Assembly: GCF_001037495.1 (NCBI RefSeq)
Contig: NZ_KQ089822.1
Span: 1,612,001 to 1,676,000, forward strand
Direction of reading: 5' to 3'
DNA length: 64,000 nt
Source: Citrobacter sp. MGH106
Lineage (GTDB): Bacteria > Pseudomonadota > Gammaproteobacteria > Enterobacterales > Enterobacteriaceae
Part shown: piece by piece, positions 10,320 to 23,458 of the stretch
Position numbering within the stretch: position 1 is the first letter of the stretch
Layout of the letters: each line of letters starts with the position of its first letter
Made by a program: the position numbers and the translations under genes
Notes under the pieces: model-generated
The model's input: only the letters and a program-made list of their open reading frames with translations
Database searches by the model: none
Told to the model about the DNA's origin: nothing

Positions 10320-10370
10320 GATTATCCCGTGTCCTGTCCACGACAAAGCGTGGAAAAGACGCGGATAATC
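10320..10370. terminator. Large hairpin between fliK and fliL
   Basis: Outer arms GATTATCC (10320-10327) and GGATAATC (10363-10370) enclose an inner stem CCACG/CGTGG (10338-10342 and 10349-10353). It lies between the fliK stop and the fliL start, where the fliL promoter should also sit. There is no T-run, so it may attenuate or stabilise rather than fully terminate. Confidence 0.5.
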
Positions 10371-10385
10371 ATGCTACCTCTGGCG

Positions 10386-11600
10386 TTAGGCGAAGATGTC
10401 TACTGCGCCATCACCGCGCGCAATGGCTTGCAACGAGGCCGGTGCTGCCATCATTGCTTCATCTTCGGAGGCAAAAAGATCTTGCCCGTGGGCGCGACCA
10501 GTCTGTTGCTGCTGGGCAGATGACTGCTGTTGACCGGCAAAACTTTCGCTGCTGATGCTACTTTGCCCCAACTGGATCCCGCTTTCAGCCAACTGAGTGC
10601 GCAGCATCGGTAATGCCGCTTCCAGTGCCGCTCGAACATGGCTATGCGGCGACATCATTTGCAACTGCGCCATGTTGTCATCGAGCTTGAGAGAAATTTG
10701 TACCTGACCCAAATCCTGCGGATGCAGACGCAGTTCGGCGCTTTGCTGGCCCTGACGAGTGAACAACGTAACGTGCTGGCTCAGCGATTGCTGCCATTCG
10801 TGGCTACCCAATGGCGCGCTCAATACCGGTGCGGCTGTGGGCAGTGGCTGCGCGTGTGTTTGGCTGCCAACCGGCGGTGCTATTGCTACACTCGCGGTCG
10901 TTGGCGAGGGGGCGCTCTCGATCTCAGTTCTGGCAGCAGCGGCAGCCGCCATCGGTGTTAATGTCGGATTACTGGCCTGATCAACGCCACTGGTGTGTAC
11001 TGCGGTATCCGTTTTACCTTTTTTCATGTCACCTGCTGCGAGCGCCGCGGTATTATCCACATTAGCACCGTGCGCATTGCCGCGTAACAGGGTGGCCAGG
11101 GCGGTATCGGCCGGTGCAGTCGGTGTGTCAGCGGCTGGCGTAACGGCTGGTTGACCTGGCAGCATGGCGAACAGCGCACTCAGCTTGGCGAGATCTTCAT
11201 CGCTCAGCGTTGTCGTTTTTTCGTCCTGTTGGGCGGCCTTGCTCAACGTTGACAGGGCATTGACTTTCAGCGACGGGGTAAGTGCTGACAGCAGTTGCTG
11301 TGCGTCAGTCAAATCGCCCAGCGTGGCATCTGTCTGCACCTCTTTTTGTGCCAGGAGGTCGGCTAGCTTTGCTGTTTGCGTGGTGTCGCCATTTTTTTGC
11401 AGCAATCCCTTTTGCAGTTTGCTTCCTGCCGCCTGTAAATCCGCAAGGGACAGTGGCGCATCTTTACCCTGCGCGTCGCCCGCGCCTAGTGCGCCAGCCA
11501 GCAGAGCTAAAAAATCCTCGGGTGAATCTACCGCTTTTCCTGACTGAAGACCTGCGGCTACGTCGGTGTCGGTGGTGATCAGTTGGGGCAAAGTAATCAT
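10386..11600 (-). CDS. fliK: FliK, hook-length control protein
   Basis: 404 residues, close to Salmonella FliK (405) and longer than E. coli (375). Three parts are visible: a variable N-terminal ruler region, a Pro/Ala/Thr-rich linker (about 190-255), and a conserved C-terminal substrate-switch domain containing [17 protein letters not shown] (about 290-350) followed by a Gln/Ser tail. FliK measures the hook and tells FlhB to switch to filament export. It overlaps fliJ by four bases. Confidence 0.96.
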   Translation of the reverse strand: MITLPQLITTDTDVAAGLQSGKAVDSPEDFLALLAGALGAGDAQGKDAPLSLADLQAAGSKLQKGLLQKNGDTTQTAKLADLLAQKEVQTDATLGDLTDAQQLLSALTPSLKVNALSTLSKAAQQDEKTTTLSDEDLAKLSALFAMLPGQPAVTPAADTPTAPADTALATLLRGNAHGANVDNTAALAAGDMKKGKTDTAVHTSGVDQASNPTLTPMAAAAAARTEIESAPSPTTASVAIAPPVGSQTHAQPLPTAAPVLSAPLGSHEWQQSLSQHVTLFTRQGQQSAELRLHPQDLGQVQISLKLDDNMAQLQMMSPHSHVRAALEAALPMLRTQLAESGIQLGQSSISSESFAGQQQSSAQQQQTGRAHGQDLFASEDEAMMAAPASLQAIARGDGAVDIFA

Positions 11601-12040
11601 TCGGGTTTCCTCATAGCTGCACGCTGAGCAAATTCATCCATTTTCTTCTGATCCAGTCGGTTTTCAGCCAGTAAGGCCGCCGTGGTCTGTCTGTCCTGCA
11701 GAGTCTGCCATGCCTGAAGCCGTTGCTTTTTATCGCGCCAGCTGTTGAGCGCCTGGTCAACTTTCTGCGTCCACTGATTAAGCTGTTGGCGATGCTGTTC
11801 AATCGCTTTTTCCAGCGTTTGAATAAATTGCTGGTAGTTAATCCAGCGGTTACTGGTAATACCCTGACCCATATCGCTATTAAGATTGGTACGGTACTCA
11901 TGCTGATAATCGATCAGCATCTTCAACTGTTCTTCCGCCTGCTGACATCCACGACGCATTTCTCCCAAAAGAATCGCGGCGTCATCTACCTCTTTTTCAG
12001 CCAGGTCTTTCAGCGTTGCCAGCGCACCATGTTGTGCCAT
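11597..12040 (-). CDS. fliJ: FliJ, export chaperone/ATPase stalk
   Basis: 147 residues, almost wholly charged alpha helix, consistent with the antiparallel coiled coil of FliJ. It starts [20 protein letters not shown] as in E. coli and ends with [20 protein letters not shown]. FliJ sits in the pore of the FliI hexamer and couples the ATPase to FlhA. It follows fliI after 21 bp and overlaps fliK. Confidence 0.96.
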   Translation of the reverse strand: MAQHGALATLKDLAEKEVDDAAILLGEMRRGCQQAEEQLKMLIDYQHEYRTNLNSDMGQGITSNRWINYQQFIQTLEKAIEQHRQQLNQWTQKVDQALNSWRDKKQRLQAWQTLQDRQTTAALLAENRLDQKKMDEFAQRAAMRKPE

Positions 12041-12061
12041 GACCTATGTTCTCCTGCTTTA

Positions 12062-13431
12062 TCACACCCCAGGGAAAATCAGATCCAAAGCCTGCAGGGA
12101 GTCTTCCCAGTCGGCTCGTTCAAAGATGCCTTGCTGTAAAAATGCTTCCAGTTGCGGCCACAAGGCGATGGCTTTATCCAGCATCGGATCGCTGCCTTTG
12201 GCATACGCGCCCACGCTGACTAAATCGCGGTTACGCTGGAAACTGGACAGTAGTTGTTTAAAGTTACGCACCCGCGCATAGTGTTTTTCACTGATGAGCG
12301 CGGTCATTGCGCGGCTGATTGACGCCTCGATATCTATTGCCGGATAGTGGCCAGCTTCAGCCAGATGACGAGACAGGACAATGTGTCCGTCAAGGATCGC
12401 ACGGGCGGAGTCGGCTATCGGATCCTGCTGGTCATCGCCCTCGGTCAGTACGGTATAAAATGCGGTAACTGAACCGCCGCCGTGAATACCGTTCCCGGCA
12501 CGTTCCACCAGCGCAGGCAATTTCGCAAACACCGATGGCGGATAGCCTTTGGTCGCGGGCGGTTCGCCGATAGCCAGAGCAATCTCACGCTGCGCCATCG
12601 CGTAGCGGGTGAGGGAATCCATAATCAGCAGCACGTGCTGACCGCGATCGCGAAAATCTTCGGCAATGCGTGTGGCATAAGCGGCACCCTGCATACGCAA
12701 CAGCGGGGACACATCCGCCGGAGCGGCAATCACCACGGAGCGTGCGCGACCGTCAGCCCCGAGAATATTTTCGATAAAGTCTTTAACTTCGCGACCACGT
12801 TCGCCTATCAGGCCAACGACGATAACATCGGCCTGGGTGTAACGTGCCATCATGCCGAGCAGGACACTTTTACCGACGCCGGAACCGGCGAAAAGCCCCA
12901 TACGCTGACCTCGTCCAACGGTTAACAGCGCATTGATTGGGCGCACTCCGGTATCCAGCACGTGTTCAATCGCGGTACGTTGCAGCGGGTTAAACGGTGG
13001 CGTGATTAACGCACCGGTTTCCGTAGTATCGGGAGCAGGCAGGCCATCGAGCGGTTTACCGCTGCCGTCGAGAACACGCCCCAACAGGGCCGGGCCAAGC
13101 GGCAATTGTTTTCCGCTTTGCAGTCCTTCACCTGCAATGTTTTTCGCGTAAACGCGTGCACCGGGCAGAACGCCTTCAACTTCTTCGAGCGGCATCAGAA
13201 ACAGCCGTTGGCCGTTAAAGCCCACTACCTCGCTTTCAACTTCCTGAGTTTCAGTACCTTCCTGACGCTCAATGACGCAGGTTGCGCCCAGCGGCAGTTG
13301 TAAGCCTGTAGCCTCCAGTACCAGCCCCGTTGCACGGGTCAGGCGTCCGTAGCGACGCACAGACGGTAGCAGCGACATTTTCTCTTCGAAGTTATCCAGC
13401 GTATTGAGCCAGCGAGTCAGGCGCGTTGTCA

Positions 13432-13432
<1 letters not shown>
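12062..13432 (-). CDS. fliI: FliI, flagellar export ATPase
   Basis: 456 residues from [10 protein letters not shown], the family length. The Walker A motif is AGSGVGKS with the lysine at about residue 188. The Walker B region ([20 protein letters not shown]) and ATPase signature ([15 protein letters not shown]) are typical of F1-beta-like export ATPases. The ATG shares one base with the fliH stop. The longer frame to 13462 overlaps fliH and is rejected. Confidence 0.97.
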
Positions 13433-16799
<3,367 letters not shown>

Positions 16800-17015
16800 C
16801 TCGCACCTCGTGGATTATCGTGGACGGCGTTTTTTGCAAAGTGGAACAAGACTCACTCCCGGGTCAGCAAACTCGAAAAATTGACGGTCTCATTATTTGC
16901 GGTTTCTCATTTTTCTATGCGCCAAAAACCGAGGTTTTTTATCGTTATTTAGCGCCTTTATCTTATTGACGAGCTGGTAATCTCTGCTAGGTAAAAAAAC
17001 ATCCAGGGGATCAGT
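16800..17015. promoter_or_regulatory. fliF/fliE divergent promoter region
   Basis: This 216-bp gap separates fliFGHIJK (reverse) from fliE (forward). In E. coli and Salmonella both are class 2 promoters activated by FlhDC. The FlhDC site is poorly conserved and I could not place it with confidence. CAGGGGATCAGT before 17016 is the fliE ribosome site. Confidence 0.5.
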
Positions 17016-17330
17016 ATGTCGGCAATACAGGGGATTGAAGGGGTCATCAGCCAGCTACAGGCCACGGCGACGTCAGCGAAAATGCAGGATATGCAGCCAC
17101 AGCCAACCGTGAGCTTTGCCGGTCAGCTGCATGCGGCGTTAGACCGAATCAGCGATGTGCAAACTGCCTCTCGCGTGCAGGCAGAAAAATTTACTCTGGG
17201 CGAACCCGGTATTGCGTTGAATGATGTGATGACCGATATGCAAAAAGCGTCGGTCTCAATGCAAATGGGCATTCAGGTGCGAAACAAACTGGTATCGGCG
17301 TACCAGGAAGTGATGAGCATGCAGGTGTAG
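17016..17330 (+). CDS. fliE: FliE, MS-ring to rod adaptor
   Basis: 104 residues, the standard FliE length, starting [18 protein letters not shown] and ending [13 protein letters not shown], as in E. coli. FliE is the first protein exported and joins the MS ring to the proximal rod. It is monocistronic and transcribed away from fliF. Confidence 0.97.
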   Translation: MSAIQGIEGVISQLQATATSAKMQDMQPQPTVSFAGQLHAALDRISDVQTASRVQAEKFTLGEPGIALNDVMTDMQKASVSMQMGIQVRNKLVSAYQEVMSMQV

Positions 17331-17342
17331 TGAGCTGAAAAA

Positions 17343-17369
17343 TCTCCCGCTGCACGACGCAACGGGAGA
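17343..17369 (-). terminator. Terminator for yedE-yedF
   Basis: The stem TCTCCCG/CGGGAGA (17343-17349 and 17363-17369) is followed on the minus strand by a run of five T. It lies between the convergent fliE and yedF stops and may also serve fliE. Confidence 0.65.
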
Positions 17370-17375
17370 ATAACG

Positions 17376-17609
17376 TTACTTCTGAATCAGATAGCGAATC
17401 GTTGGGCCATCCTGCTGAATATCCAGAACTGTATATCCGTGATTACGGGCATCCAGTGGGATATTGTTGATCGACTGCGGGCAATCGCTCACCACTTCCA
17501 GAATTTCACCTTTCTTCAACTGTGGCATCGCCTCCAGCGTTGCAACGGCCGGGTATGGGCACGGTTCACCAACCATGTCGAGGCGGTAATCAGGGACGAT
17601 ATTTTTCAT
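17376..17609 (-). CDS. yedF: YedF, TusA-family sulfur carrier-like protein
   Basis: 77 residues with the TusA/SirA fold signature near the N terminus (RLDMVGEPCPYP, Cys17 being the presumed persulfide-carrying residue). E. coli YedF has the same length. It overlaps the yedE stop by four bases, an arrangement that resembles the thiosulfate uptake pair YeeE-YeeD. A role in sulfur or selenium handling is likely but not shown by the sequence. Confidence 0.93.
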   Translation of the reverse strand: MKNIVPDYRLDMVGEPCPYPAVATLEAMPQLKKGEILEVVSDCPQSINNIPLDARNHGYTVLDIQQDGPTIRYLIQK

Positions 17610-18811
17610 GCGGATTCCTTAGCCGGCGTCAGCCCGGCACGGCGGAAGAAGCGTTTTTCCCAGCCAATGATCAGCATCAGCGCGGCAAACAACAGCAGAT
17701 AAGTCACCAGCAGGCCACCGAGTGGACCAAAGGTATTAAGCAGATTCACTTTATCCCAACTGGTGGCAAGTGCAGGAGCAAAGTCATCCCAGTAGTACGC
17801 CAGAATGGTAGAGCCGATAACGTTACCCAGACCGACCCACCAGTAGTGCACCTGACCCTCAACTGCTCGGTACATCCAGCCAGTTTCACAGCCGCCAGCC
17901 AGCACGATCCCAAAGCCAAACAGTAAGCCACCGATCACTGCGTTGGGACCTGCCCACATGATCTTCGGCTCTACGCCCAGTTGTACATAGCTGAAAATAC
18001 CGATGGCGCTGACCGCCATCCCGAAGATGATCGCTTTTGCCATATGGGTGCGCCCGGAAATCCACAGATCGCGGAAGGCCGAGGTGAAACAGATTTGCGC
18101 CCGTTCAATCAGCAGGCCAAAACCAACACCGAACAGCATGGCAAGCCCGAGCTTGGGTTTATCCATTGCCGTCAGCAGCGCCCAACCGATCATGCCGATA
18201 AACACCAGCATACCAAGGCGAAAGCGGCGACGAGCCTGCTCTGGTTTTTGCGTTAACGGTGATGCCGCGGACACTTTCTGCATTTTGACCGGAATACGAA
18301 ACATTGGTAACAGGGTAAAGCGCGCGCCGAACCATGAACCAATCGCCGTAGCCAGTGCGAAGAACCAGGCATGCAGTGAGAACTGCGGAATACCGGTGAA
18401 AAACGCAGCAAGGTTACAACCCATGGCCAGACGTGCGCCGAAACCGGCAATCATCCCACCGATAATCGCCTGCATAATACGTACCCGGCTACGAGGCATG
18501 CGTAATTTAACGTTGTTGGCCCACAGCGCTGCGGCAAAGCAGCCACCGAACATACCGAGGATCATCATCCCGTCGATGCGGGTCAGCGGAGAGCCTTCGA
18601 GGTGGATCAGTTTGTAGTATCCCCACTCTTCGGCGTGAATGCCAAACAGTTGCAGGATTTGACCACCCCAGCGGGTGAATTCACCGGTAACGGCCCAGAA
18701 GGTACCCGTAATGCCGAAATAGTAAGTGGAGAGAATACCCGCCGCGATGACCGCAGGGGCAGGGGCCCAAAATTTAATTAACCAGGCCTGTTTGAAGTGT
18801 TGCCATGACAT
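17606..18811 (-). CDS. yedE: YedE, YeeE/YedE-family membrane transporter
   Basis: 401 residues, the E. coli YedE length, with about ten membrane helices. Two family motifs with conserved Cys are visible: GARLAMGCNLAAFFTG (about 125-140) and the later AGGCETGWMYRA (about 305-315). These resemble the cysteine relay of thiosulfate transporter YeeE. E. coli YedE has been linked to selenium metabolism. It is co-transcribed with yedF. Confidence 0.93.
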   Translation of the reverse strand: MSWQHFKQAWLIKFWAPAPAVIAAGILSTYYFGITGTFWAVTGEFTRWGGQILQLFGIHAEEWGYYKLIHLEGSPLTRIDGMMILGMFGGCFAAALWANNVKLRMPRSRVRIMQAIIGGMIAGFGARLAMGCNLAAFFTGIPQFSLHAWFFALATAIGSWFGARFTLLPMFRIPVKMQKVSAASPLTQKPEQARRRFRLGMLVFIGMIGWALLTAMDKPKLGLAMLFGVGFGLLIERAQICFTSAFRDLWISGRTHMAKAIIFGMAVSAIGIFSYVQLGVEPKIMWAGPNAVIGGLLFGFGIVLAGGCETGWMYRAVEGQVHYWWVGLGNVIGSTILAYYWDDFAPALATSWDKVNLLNTFGPLGGLLVTYLLLFAALMLIIGWEKRFFRRAGLTPAKESA

Positions 18812-18993
18812 GCGTTTTGCCTCTGAACTCAGAAGGTATTTAACAAGAGTTGTGGATACTACACCGTTCAGAATTTTTGACTATTAGTAATAAGAAGTAT
18901 TATTGCCTGGATCAATATTTATCCGCACACCCGAAAGGCTGGCGACATCAGGGGTTTAATGCCACAATCCCACTTTCTTCGCATGCAGGATGA

Positions 18994-19410
18994 ATGATGA
19001 AAAAATTAGCAATCATTGGTGCGTTGCTGGCCCTTGCCGGATGCGCCGAGGTAGAAAATTATAACGACGTGGTGAAAACGCCAGCCCCCGCCGGTCTGGA
19101 AGGGTACTGGCAGTCAAAAGGTCCGCAGCGTGCGCTGGTGAGTCCGGAAGCCATCGCCAGTCTGGTGGTCACTAAAGAGGGGGATACGCTGGATTGTCGC
19201 CAGTGGCAGCGGGTGATTGCCGTGCCGGGGAAATTGACCATGATCTCCGGCGATCTCACCAACGTGACGGCGAAGCGCGAGCTGTATGAAATTGACCGCG
19301 AAGGCAATACGCTGGAATACGACGGCATGACGCTGCAACGAGTTGAGCGCCCAACGCAGGAGTGTGCCGAGGTGTTAAAGAAAACGCCACTGGCTACACC
19401 GCTGCCATAA
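18994..19410 (+). CDS. yedD: YedD, lipoprotein
   Basis: 138 residues with a lipoprotein signal: MMKKLAIIGALLALAGC, lipobox LAGC with the modified Cys at 17. The next residue is Ala, so outer-membrane sorting by Lol is expected. E. coli YedD is very similar and of unknown function. The ATG pair at 18994 and 18997 leaves the start ambiguous by one codon; CAGGA precedes both. It is divergent from yedE. Confidence 0.92.
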   Translation: MMKKLAIIGALLALAGCAEVENYNDVVKTPAPAGLEGYWQSKGPQRALVSPEAIASLVVTKEGDTLDCRQWQRVIAVPGKLTMISGDLTNVTAKRELYEIDREGNTLEYDGMTLQRVERPTQECAEVLKKTPLATPLP

Positions 19411-19418
19411 GCTTTGTG

Positions 19419-19442
19419 CCCCGGTAGCCCGCGCCACCGGGG
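19419..19442. terminator. Hairpin between yedD and amyA
   Basis: CCCCGGT (19419-19425) pairs with ACCGGGG (19436-19442). It sits between the convergent stops of yedD and amyA. The T-tract is weak. Confidence 0.55.
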
Positions 19443-19449
19443 TTGTGCA

Positions 19450-20937
19450 TTACAACACCTCTTCAATCACCCATACGCTAACGCTGCCGCCATTGCAGAA
19501 AAACGTCGCCTCGCCATTTTCGTCTGTCACCACACTTTCTTCTCGATTGCCCAGATAGTCACGCCAGGTTTTATTGGCGTAATTCACGCCGAGCGCGATG
19601 GTCTTTTCACCGTCATCACCGTTGGACAGCACTACCACACAGCCCGGATCATCGTCTGTGCCGCTCCGGCTAAAAGCAATACAGTTGGGGTGATCAAAAT
19701 ACAACGTTTGTATGCCATGGGCGAAGCGCTGGCGGGCCAGGATTAGCTCATCAAGCTGTTCAATGATTGGCATGTCGATAGGATAGGTTTCGCCATCGCC
19801 TCCGGTATCTTCGTAGTGCGCGCCGTATAAATCGGGATAGAAAACCGACGGTACACCATTTTCTCGCAACAGGATCAGCGCGTAGGCCAACGGTTTAAAC
19901 CAGGGCTCTACGGGGGCTTCCAGCGCCTGTAACGGCTGGGTATCGTGATTGGCGACTAACGTCACCGCATGGAATGGGTCGGCCTCAACCAGCGTGTCGG
20001 TGAATATCTGGCTCATATCATAATCGCGGCCCTGACGGGACGCTTCATGAAACTTCATTTGCAAAGGGGCATCGAAAAGCATGGTTTTCCCCTCCACCTG
20101 GTTGATATAGGTTTGTAGTTTGTCCACTTCGTGAGACCAGTATTCAGCGACAATAAACAGCGGCTTTGGCGCAACCTCTTGCACGTGTTCGATCCACTCC
20201 TTATAAAACCAGGCTGGAATGTGCTTCACCGCATCGAGGCGAAAGCCGTCACAATGTGTTTGATCCATCACCCAACGTGCCCAGTATTTGAGCTCTTCGG
20301 TCACGGCATGGTTACGGAAATCGATATTCTCGCCCATCAGATAGTCAAAATTGCCTAATTCATCATCAACCTGATCGTTCCAGCCTTCACCGGTGTAATC
20401 ATTAACGATTTTGAAAATGCCATCCTCGGTCGGGTTTTCGATGTGATCGATGCCGCTGAAGCATTTAAAGTCCCAGATGAATTGAGAATACTGACCCGCG
20501 CGGGCAGGGAAGGTGTAGCGTGTCCAGCCTTCACATTCGACGATCTCGTCGTCAATTTGCGTGCGGTCCTCGGCGTTAACGCGCTGGACACGGATTGCTT
20601 CTTTCTCATCCGCGCCCATTTTGTGGTTTACCACCACGTCCAGCAGGACGGCAATATCGTTGTGTTTCAGCGCATCTATTGCCGCCAGCAGTTGGTTTTT
20701 ATCGCCGTATTTAGTGGCGATGGTGCCTTTTTGATCGAACTCGCCCAGATCAAACAGATCGTAAGAGTCGTAACCGACAGAATACCCGCCTGAAGCGCCT
20801 TTATAGGCGGGCGGAAGCCATACCATATTGATGCCGATATCATTGAGTCCGCCAGCGCGTGCGGCAAGTTCGGACCACAGGTGACCACCATCAGGGTAAT
20901 ACCAGTGGAAGTACTGCAATAACGTGGGATTTTTCAT
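19450..20937 (-). CDS. amyA: AmyA, cytoplasmic alpha-amylase
   Basis: 495 residues, the E. coli AmyA length, with no signal peptide. GH13 motifs are in order: DVVVNHK (region I), [11 protein letters not shown] with the nucleophile Asp (II), [10 protein letters not shown] with the acid Glu (III) and LVANHDTQP with the third acidic residue (IV). It hydrolyses maltodextrins and glycogen inside the cell. It lies between yedD and the fliDST operon, as in E. coli. Confidence 0.97.
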   Translation of the reverse strand: MKNPTLLQYFHWYYPDGGHLWSELAARAGGLNDIGINMVWLPPAYKGASGGYSVGYDSYDLFDLGEFDQKGTIATKYGDKNQLLAAIDALKHNDIAVLLDVVVNHKMGADEKEAIRVQRVNAEDRTQIDDEIVECEGWTRYTFPARAGQYSQFIWDFKCFSGIDHIENPTEDGIFKIVNDYTGEGWNDQVDDELGNFDYLMGENIDFRNHAVTEELKYWARWVMDQTHCDGFRLDAVKHIPAWFYKEWIEHVQEVAPKPLFIVAEYWSHEVDKLQTYINQVEGKTMLFDAPLQMKFHEASRQGRDYDMSQIFTDTLVEADPFHAVTLVANHDTQPLQALEAPVEPWFKPLAYALILLRENGVPSVFYPDLYGAHYEDTGGDGETYPIDMPIIEQLDELILARQRFAHGIQTLYFDHPNCIAFSRSGTDDDPGCVVVLSNGDDGEKTIALGVNYANKTWRDYLGNREESVVTDENGEATFFCNGGSVSVWVIEEVL

Positions 20938-21008
20938 CTTCCGTGCTCCAGAAGTCGATTGGCCGACCTCTGGAGTATGGAAGATTATTCAGGCGAGACG
21001 GGAAATTA

Positions 21009-21377
21009 TTATGGGGTGGTTGGAGCGTCGGGAACCAACAGCATGCCAGAAAGACGACCATAGGCGTTATTCAGCGTCTTCTGACGGGTTGACTGACCGA
21101 TCAGACCGCTGAGTTCATCCAGCCGCTGTTGCAGCAATGCTTTGAGTAACTGTTCGTTATCCAGCGTCTGTTTAATATACCCGGCAACCAGATCCTGAAC
21201 GCTTCGCGTAATGCCTGGTGGAGTTTTTTCTTCCATGACCACTTCAATACTTTGCAGATAGCTAACTTCCTGTTCCAGTAAAAGGTCCCATTCACCGCGC
21301 TGCGCCAGTTCCAGCAGCGAGTGACTGAGTAGCGCGATGCGCTGCCAACGGTTGATAAACTCCACGGCTGAGGTCAT
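21009..21377 (-). CDS. fliT: FliT, FliD chaperone and FlhDC inhibitor
   Basis: 122 residues, mostly alpha helical, beginning [25 protein letters not shown], as in FliT. It binds the cap protein FliD. When FliD has been exported, free FliT binds FlhC and lowers class 2 expression. The start shares one base with the fliS stop. The region at 20938-21008 between fliT and amyA holds no gene. Confidence 0.95.
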   Translation of the reverse strand: MTSAVEFINRWQRIALLSHSLLELAQRGEWDLLLEQEVSYLQSIEVVMEEKTPPGITRSVQDLVAGYIKQTLDNEQLLKALLQQRLDELSGLIGQSTRQKTLNNAYGRLSGMLLVPDAPTTP

Positions 21378-21784
21378 TAACGGGACTCCTGGGACGACGC
21401 GTTGGGTGAGATCTGTTTCCAGGCTTCCGCAATATTGCCGAGCAATGCTTCGACTTCTTCAATGGCCTGGCAATCATTGTTCAGATTTGCGTGCAACAAA
21501 CGACGAACCATATAGTCATAAAGTGATGACAGATGGGTTGCGAGCTCCCCACCTTTTTCATGGTCCAGGCCTGCCTTCAGGCCATTGTCGATAATATTGA
21601 TCGCCTTGCTCAATGCTTCACCTTTGGCAACGATATCACCCTGCTGCATAAACAGGCGAGCGCGCACCAGGGCGCTGTGCGCGCCATCAAACAACATTTC
21701 GATCAGCTGATGCGGACTGGCGCTCATCACGGCGCTCTCCACACTGACCTGTGCATAGGCTTTGGTACCGCTCGCGGTATACAT
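21377..21784 (-). CDS. fliS: FliS, flagellin export chaperone
   Basis: 135 residues matching FliS, a helical chaperone that binds the flagellin C terminus and prevents premature polymerisation. The conserved [14 protein letters not shown] segment lies at about 24-37. GAGGTAAGC precedes the ATG on the minus strand. It follows fliD after 15 bp and overlaps fliT by one base. Confidence 0.96.
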   Translation of the reverse strand: MYTASGTKAYAQVSVESAVMSASPHQLIEMLFDGAHSALVRARLFMQQGDIVAKGEALSKAINIIDNGLKAGLDHEKGGELATHLSSLYDYMVRRLLHANLNNDCQAIEEVEALLGNIAEAWKQISPNASSQESR

Positions 21785-21799
21785 GCTTACCTCGTGTTA

Positions 21800-23203
21800 T
21801 CAGGAATTATTCATCGCTGAAAATTGTTGACCCAGATAAGTACTGGTGCTGTTCAGTTTGCTCATCATTGAGTCCAGTTGCGTAAACTGCGCTTTATAGC
21901 GTGCCACGACTTCGTCAATGCTATTACTTACGGTCAGATACTGCTTAGTCAGCAGTTTCAGATTGGCGTTAATATTGTCCTGCGCATTGTCGATAATGCC
22001 GTCATCAGCCAGATAGCTTTTTACTTCAGTGGCAATCTTGGTGGTAATCCCCGTTTCTTTGCCATCGCCAACCAGCAGTTCGCGGGTGGCTGCTGTGTTA
22101 TCTTTCAGCGCTTTAGCCAGCTTCTCTTCATCAATTTTTAGCTTACCGGTGCCGCCGTCCTGAGTAATGCCAATCTCAGACATGGTTTTAAACGGGGATT
22201 CGCTGCCACTGTTCGCAAATGGAGCACGAATACCGTTTTGGATAGTACGTAAAACACTGTCACCCAACAGTGCGCCGTTATCCGTACTTGCTGCTTCACC
22301 CGGTTCAACTTCTTTATATTTAGTCAGCGTGCCAAAGGTATCGACCAGCGAGTTATAGGCATCCACCCAGGTCTTAATTGCGGCAGTGGCCTTTTCATCA
22401 CTTTTTGTGACAGTGATGGAAGCATCTTTGATTTCTTTGGTCAGCTCAAGCGTGATGCCTTGCGGTGCGTCGGTTACGGTATTGCTTTGACGTTCAATAT
22501 CGATGCCGTTGACGGTCAACTGTGCATTTTGCGCACCGACCAGTTGTTTCATCTTCCCGCTGCCGGCTTTGCTGTCATAAGACAGTAAATCGTTCAGTTT
22601 CGTATCATTCGACACCGAGATCGTCATTTCGCTTTCGGTGCCGCTCTCTGCGGTTAATACCAACTGGTAATCGTCATCTTTCACTTTTACCAGGCTTGCA
22701 GAAATGCCGCTGTCTGCATCGTTAATGGCATCCCGGATATCTTCGAGAGAGGTTTCGCCTTTGCCTAACTTGATTTCCAGCGGTTCTTTACGGCCTGGCT
22801 GTGAGATCGTAATAGTGCGCTCATCAACGCTGGTATCGCCCAACTGTTCTTTGGTAGAGGTAATCTTTGACGTAGTCGATAACGACTGCGCCTGTGCCAG
22901 TTGGGTCACGCTAACGGTATATTTACCCGGAGCCGCACCTGCGCTGGTGCTGACTTTTAAATCTTCTGTGCTGCTGGTGGCTGTGGTGCTTTTAAACAGA
23001 TCGGCGCTGTTTAGTGCGGTATTCGCCGTCTGAAATTTTTCTAATGCACTTTTTAGCGTGCCGTAAGCGGTAAGACGCGAGGTGTTAGCGCTCTGTTGCT
23101 GGGTAATAGGCGTTAAGCGCTTTTTCTCAGCCGTCGTTAAGTTTGTCAGCAATGTATCCAGCGGTAAGTTCGAACCAACGCCCAGTGATGTAAATGAAGG
23201 CAT
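21800..23203 (-). CDS. fliD: FliD, filament cap protein (HAP2)
   Basis: 467 residues from MPSFTSLGVGSNLPLDTLLTNL, the conserved FliD start, with AAGGAATTAGGC before the ATG. N- and C-terminal coiled-coil zones flank a variable Thr/Ser-rich middle. The C terminus ends YLGQQFSAMNNS. FliD caps the filament and directs flagellin insertion. The 16-residue upstream extension to 23251 overlaps the sigma-28 promoter and is rejected. Confidence 0.97.
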   Translation of the reverse strand: MPSFTSLGVGSNLPLDTLLTNLTTAEKKRLTPITQQQSANTSRLTAYGTLKSALEKFQTANTALNSADLFKSTTATSSTEDLKVSTSAGAAPGKYTVSVTQLAQAQSLSTTSKITSTKEQLGDTSVDERTITISQPGRKEPLEIKLGKGETSLEDIRDAINDADSGISASLVKVKDDDYQLVLTAESGTESEMTISVSNDTKLNDLLSYDSKAGSGKMKQLVGAQNAQLTVNGIDIERQSNTVTDAPQGITLELTKEIKDASITVTKSDEKATAAIKTWVDAYNSLVDTFGTLTKYKEVEPGEAASTDNGALLGDSVLRTIQNGIRAPFANSGSESPFKTMSEIGITQDGGTGKLKIDEEKLAKALKDNTAATRELLVGDGKETGITTKIATEVKSYLADDGIIDNAQDNINANLKLLTKQYLTVSNSIDEVVARYKAQFTQLDSMMSKLNSTSTYLGQQFSAMNNS

Positions 23204-23241
23204 GCCTAATTCCTTGTGATTGCAAACAGTAGTTAAGCGCT

Positions 23242-23268
23242 TTATCGGCAATCTGCGCGCAAAGTTTA
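23242..23268 (-). promoter_or_regulatory. Sigma-28 promoter of fliDST
   Basis: On the minus strand TAAA (23265-23268), a 15-bp spacer and GCCGATAA (23242-23249) match the sigma-28 consensus exactly. The -10 ends about 40 bp before the fliD start. Confidence 0.92.
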
Positions 23269-23362
23269 ATAATAGTTTTGCAAAAATAATGCGCAGAATA
23301 GTGGCAATTAAAGAGGGTATTTCAGGGGCTAAGAAAAAAGAGGGCGGAAAGTGAAAATTTTC

Positions 23363-23389
23363 TAAAGTTCGAAATTAACGTGCCGATAC
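23363..23389 (+). promoter_or_regulatory. Sigma-28 promoter of fliC
   Basis: TAAA (23363-23366), a 15-bp spacer and GCCGATAC (23382-23389) match the sigma-28 consensus. The site is about 70 bp before the fliC ATG and divergent from the fliDST promoter. Confidence 0.92.
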
Positions 23390-23458
23390 ATGGGTTACGG
23401 TGAGAAACCGTGGGCAACAGCCCAATAACATCAAGTTGTAATTGATAAGGAAAAGATC

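Noticed and set aside
10638-11578. Several long frames on the plus strand opposite fliK
   Set aside because: They are shadows of the GC-rich fliK coding frame, with no ribosome sites or domains.
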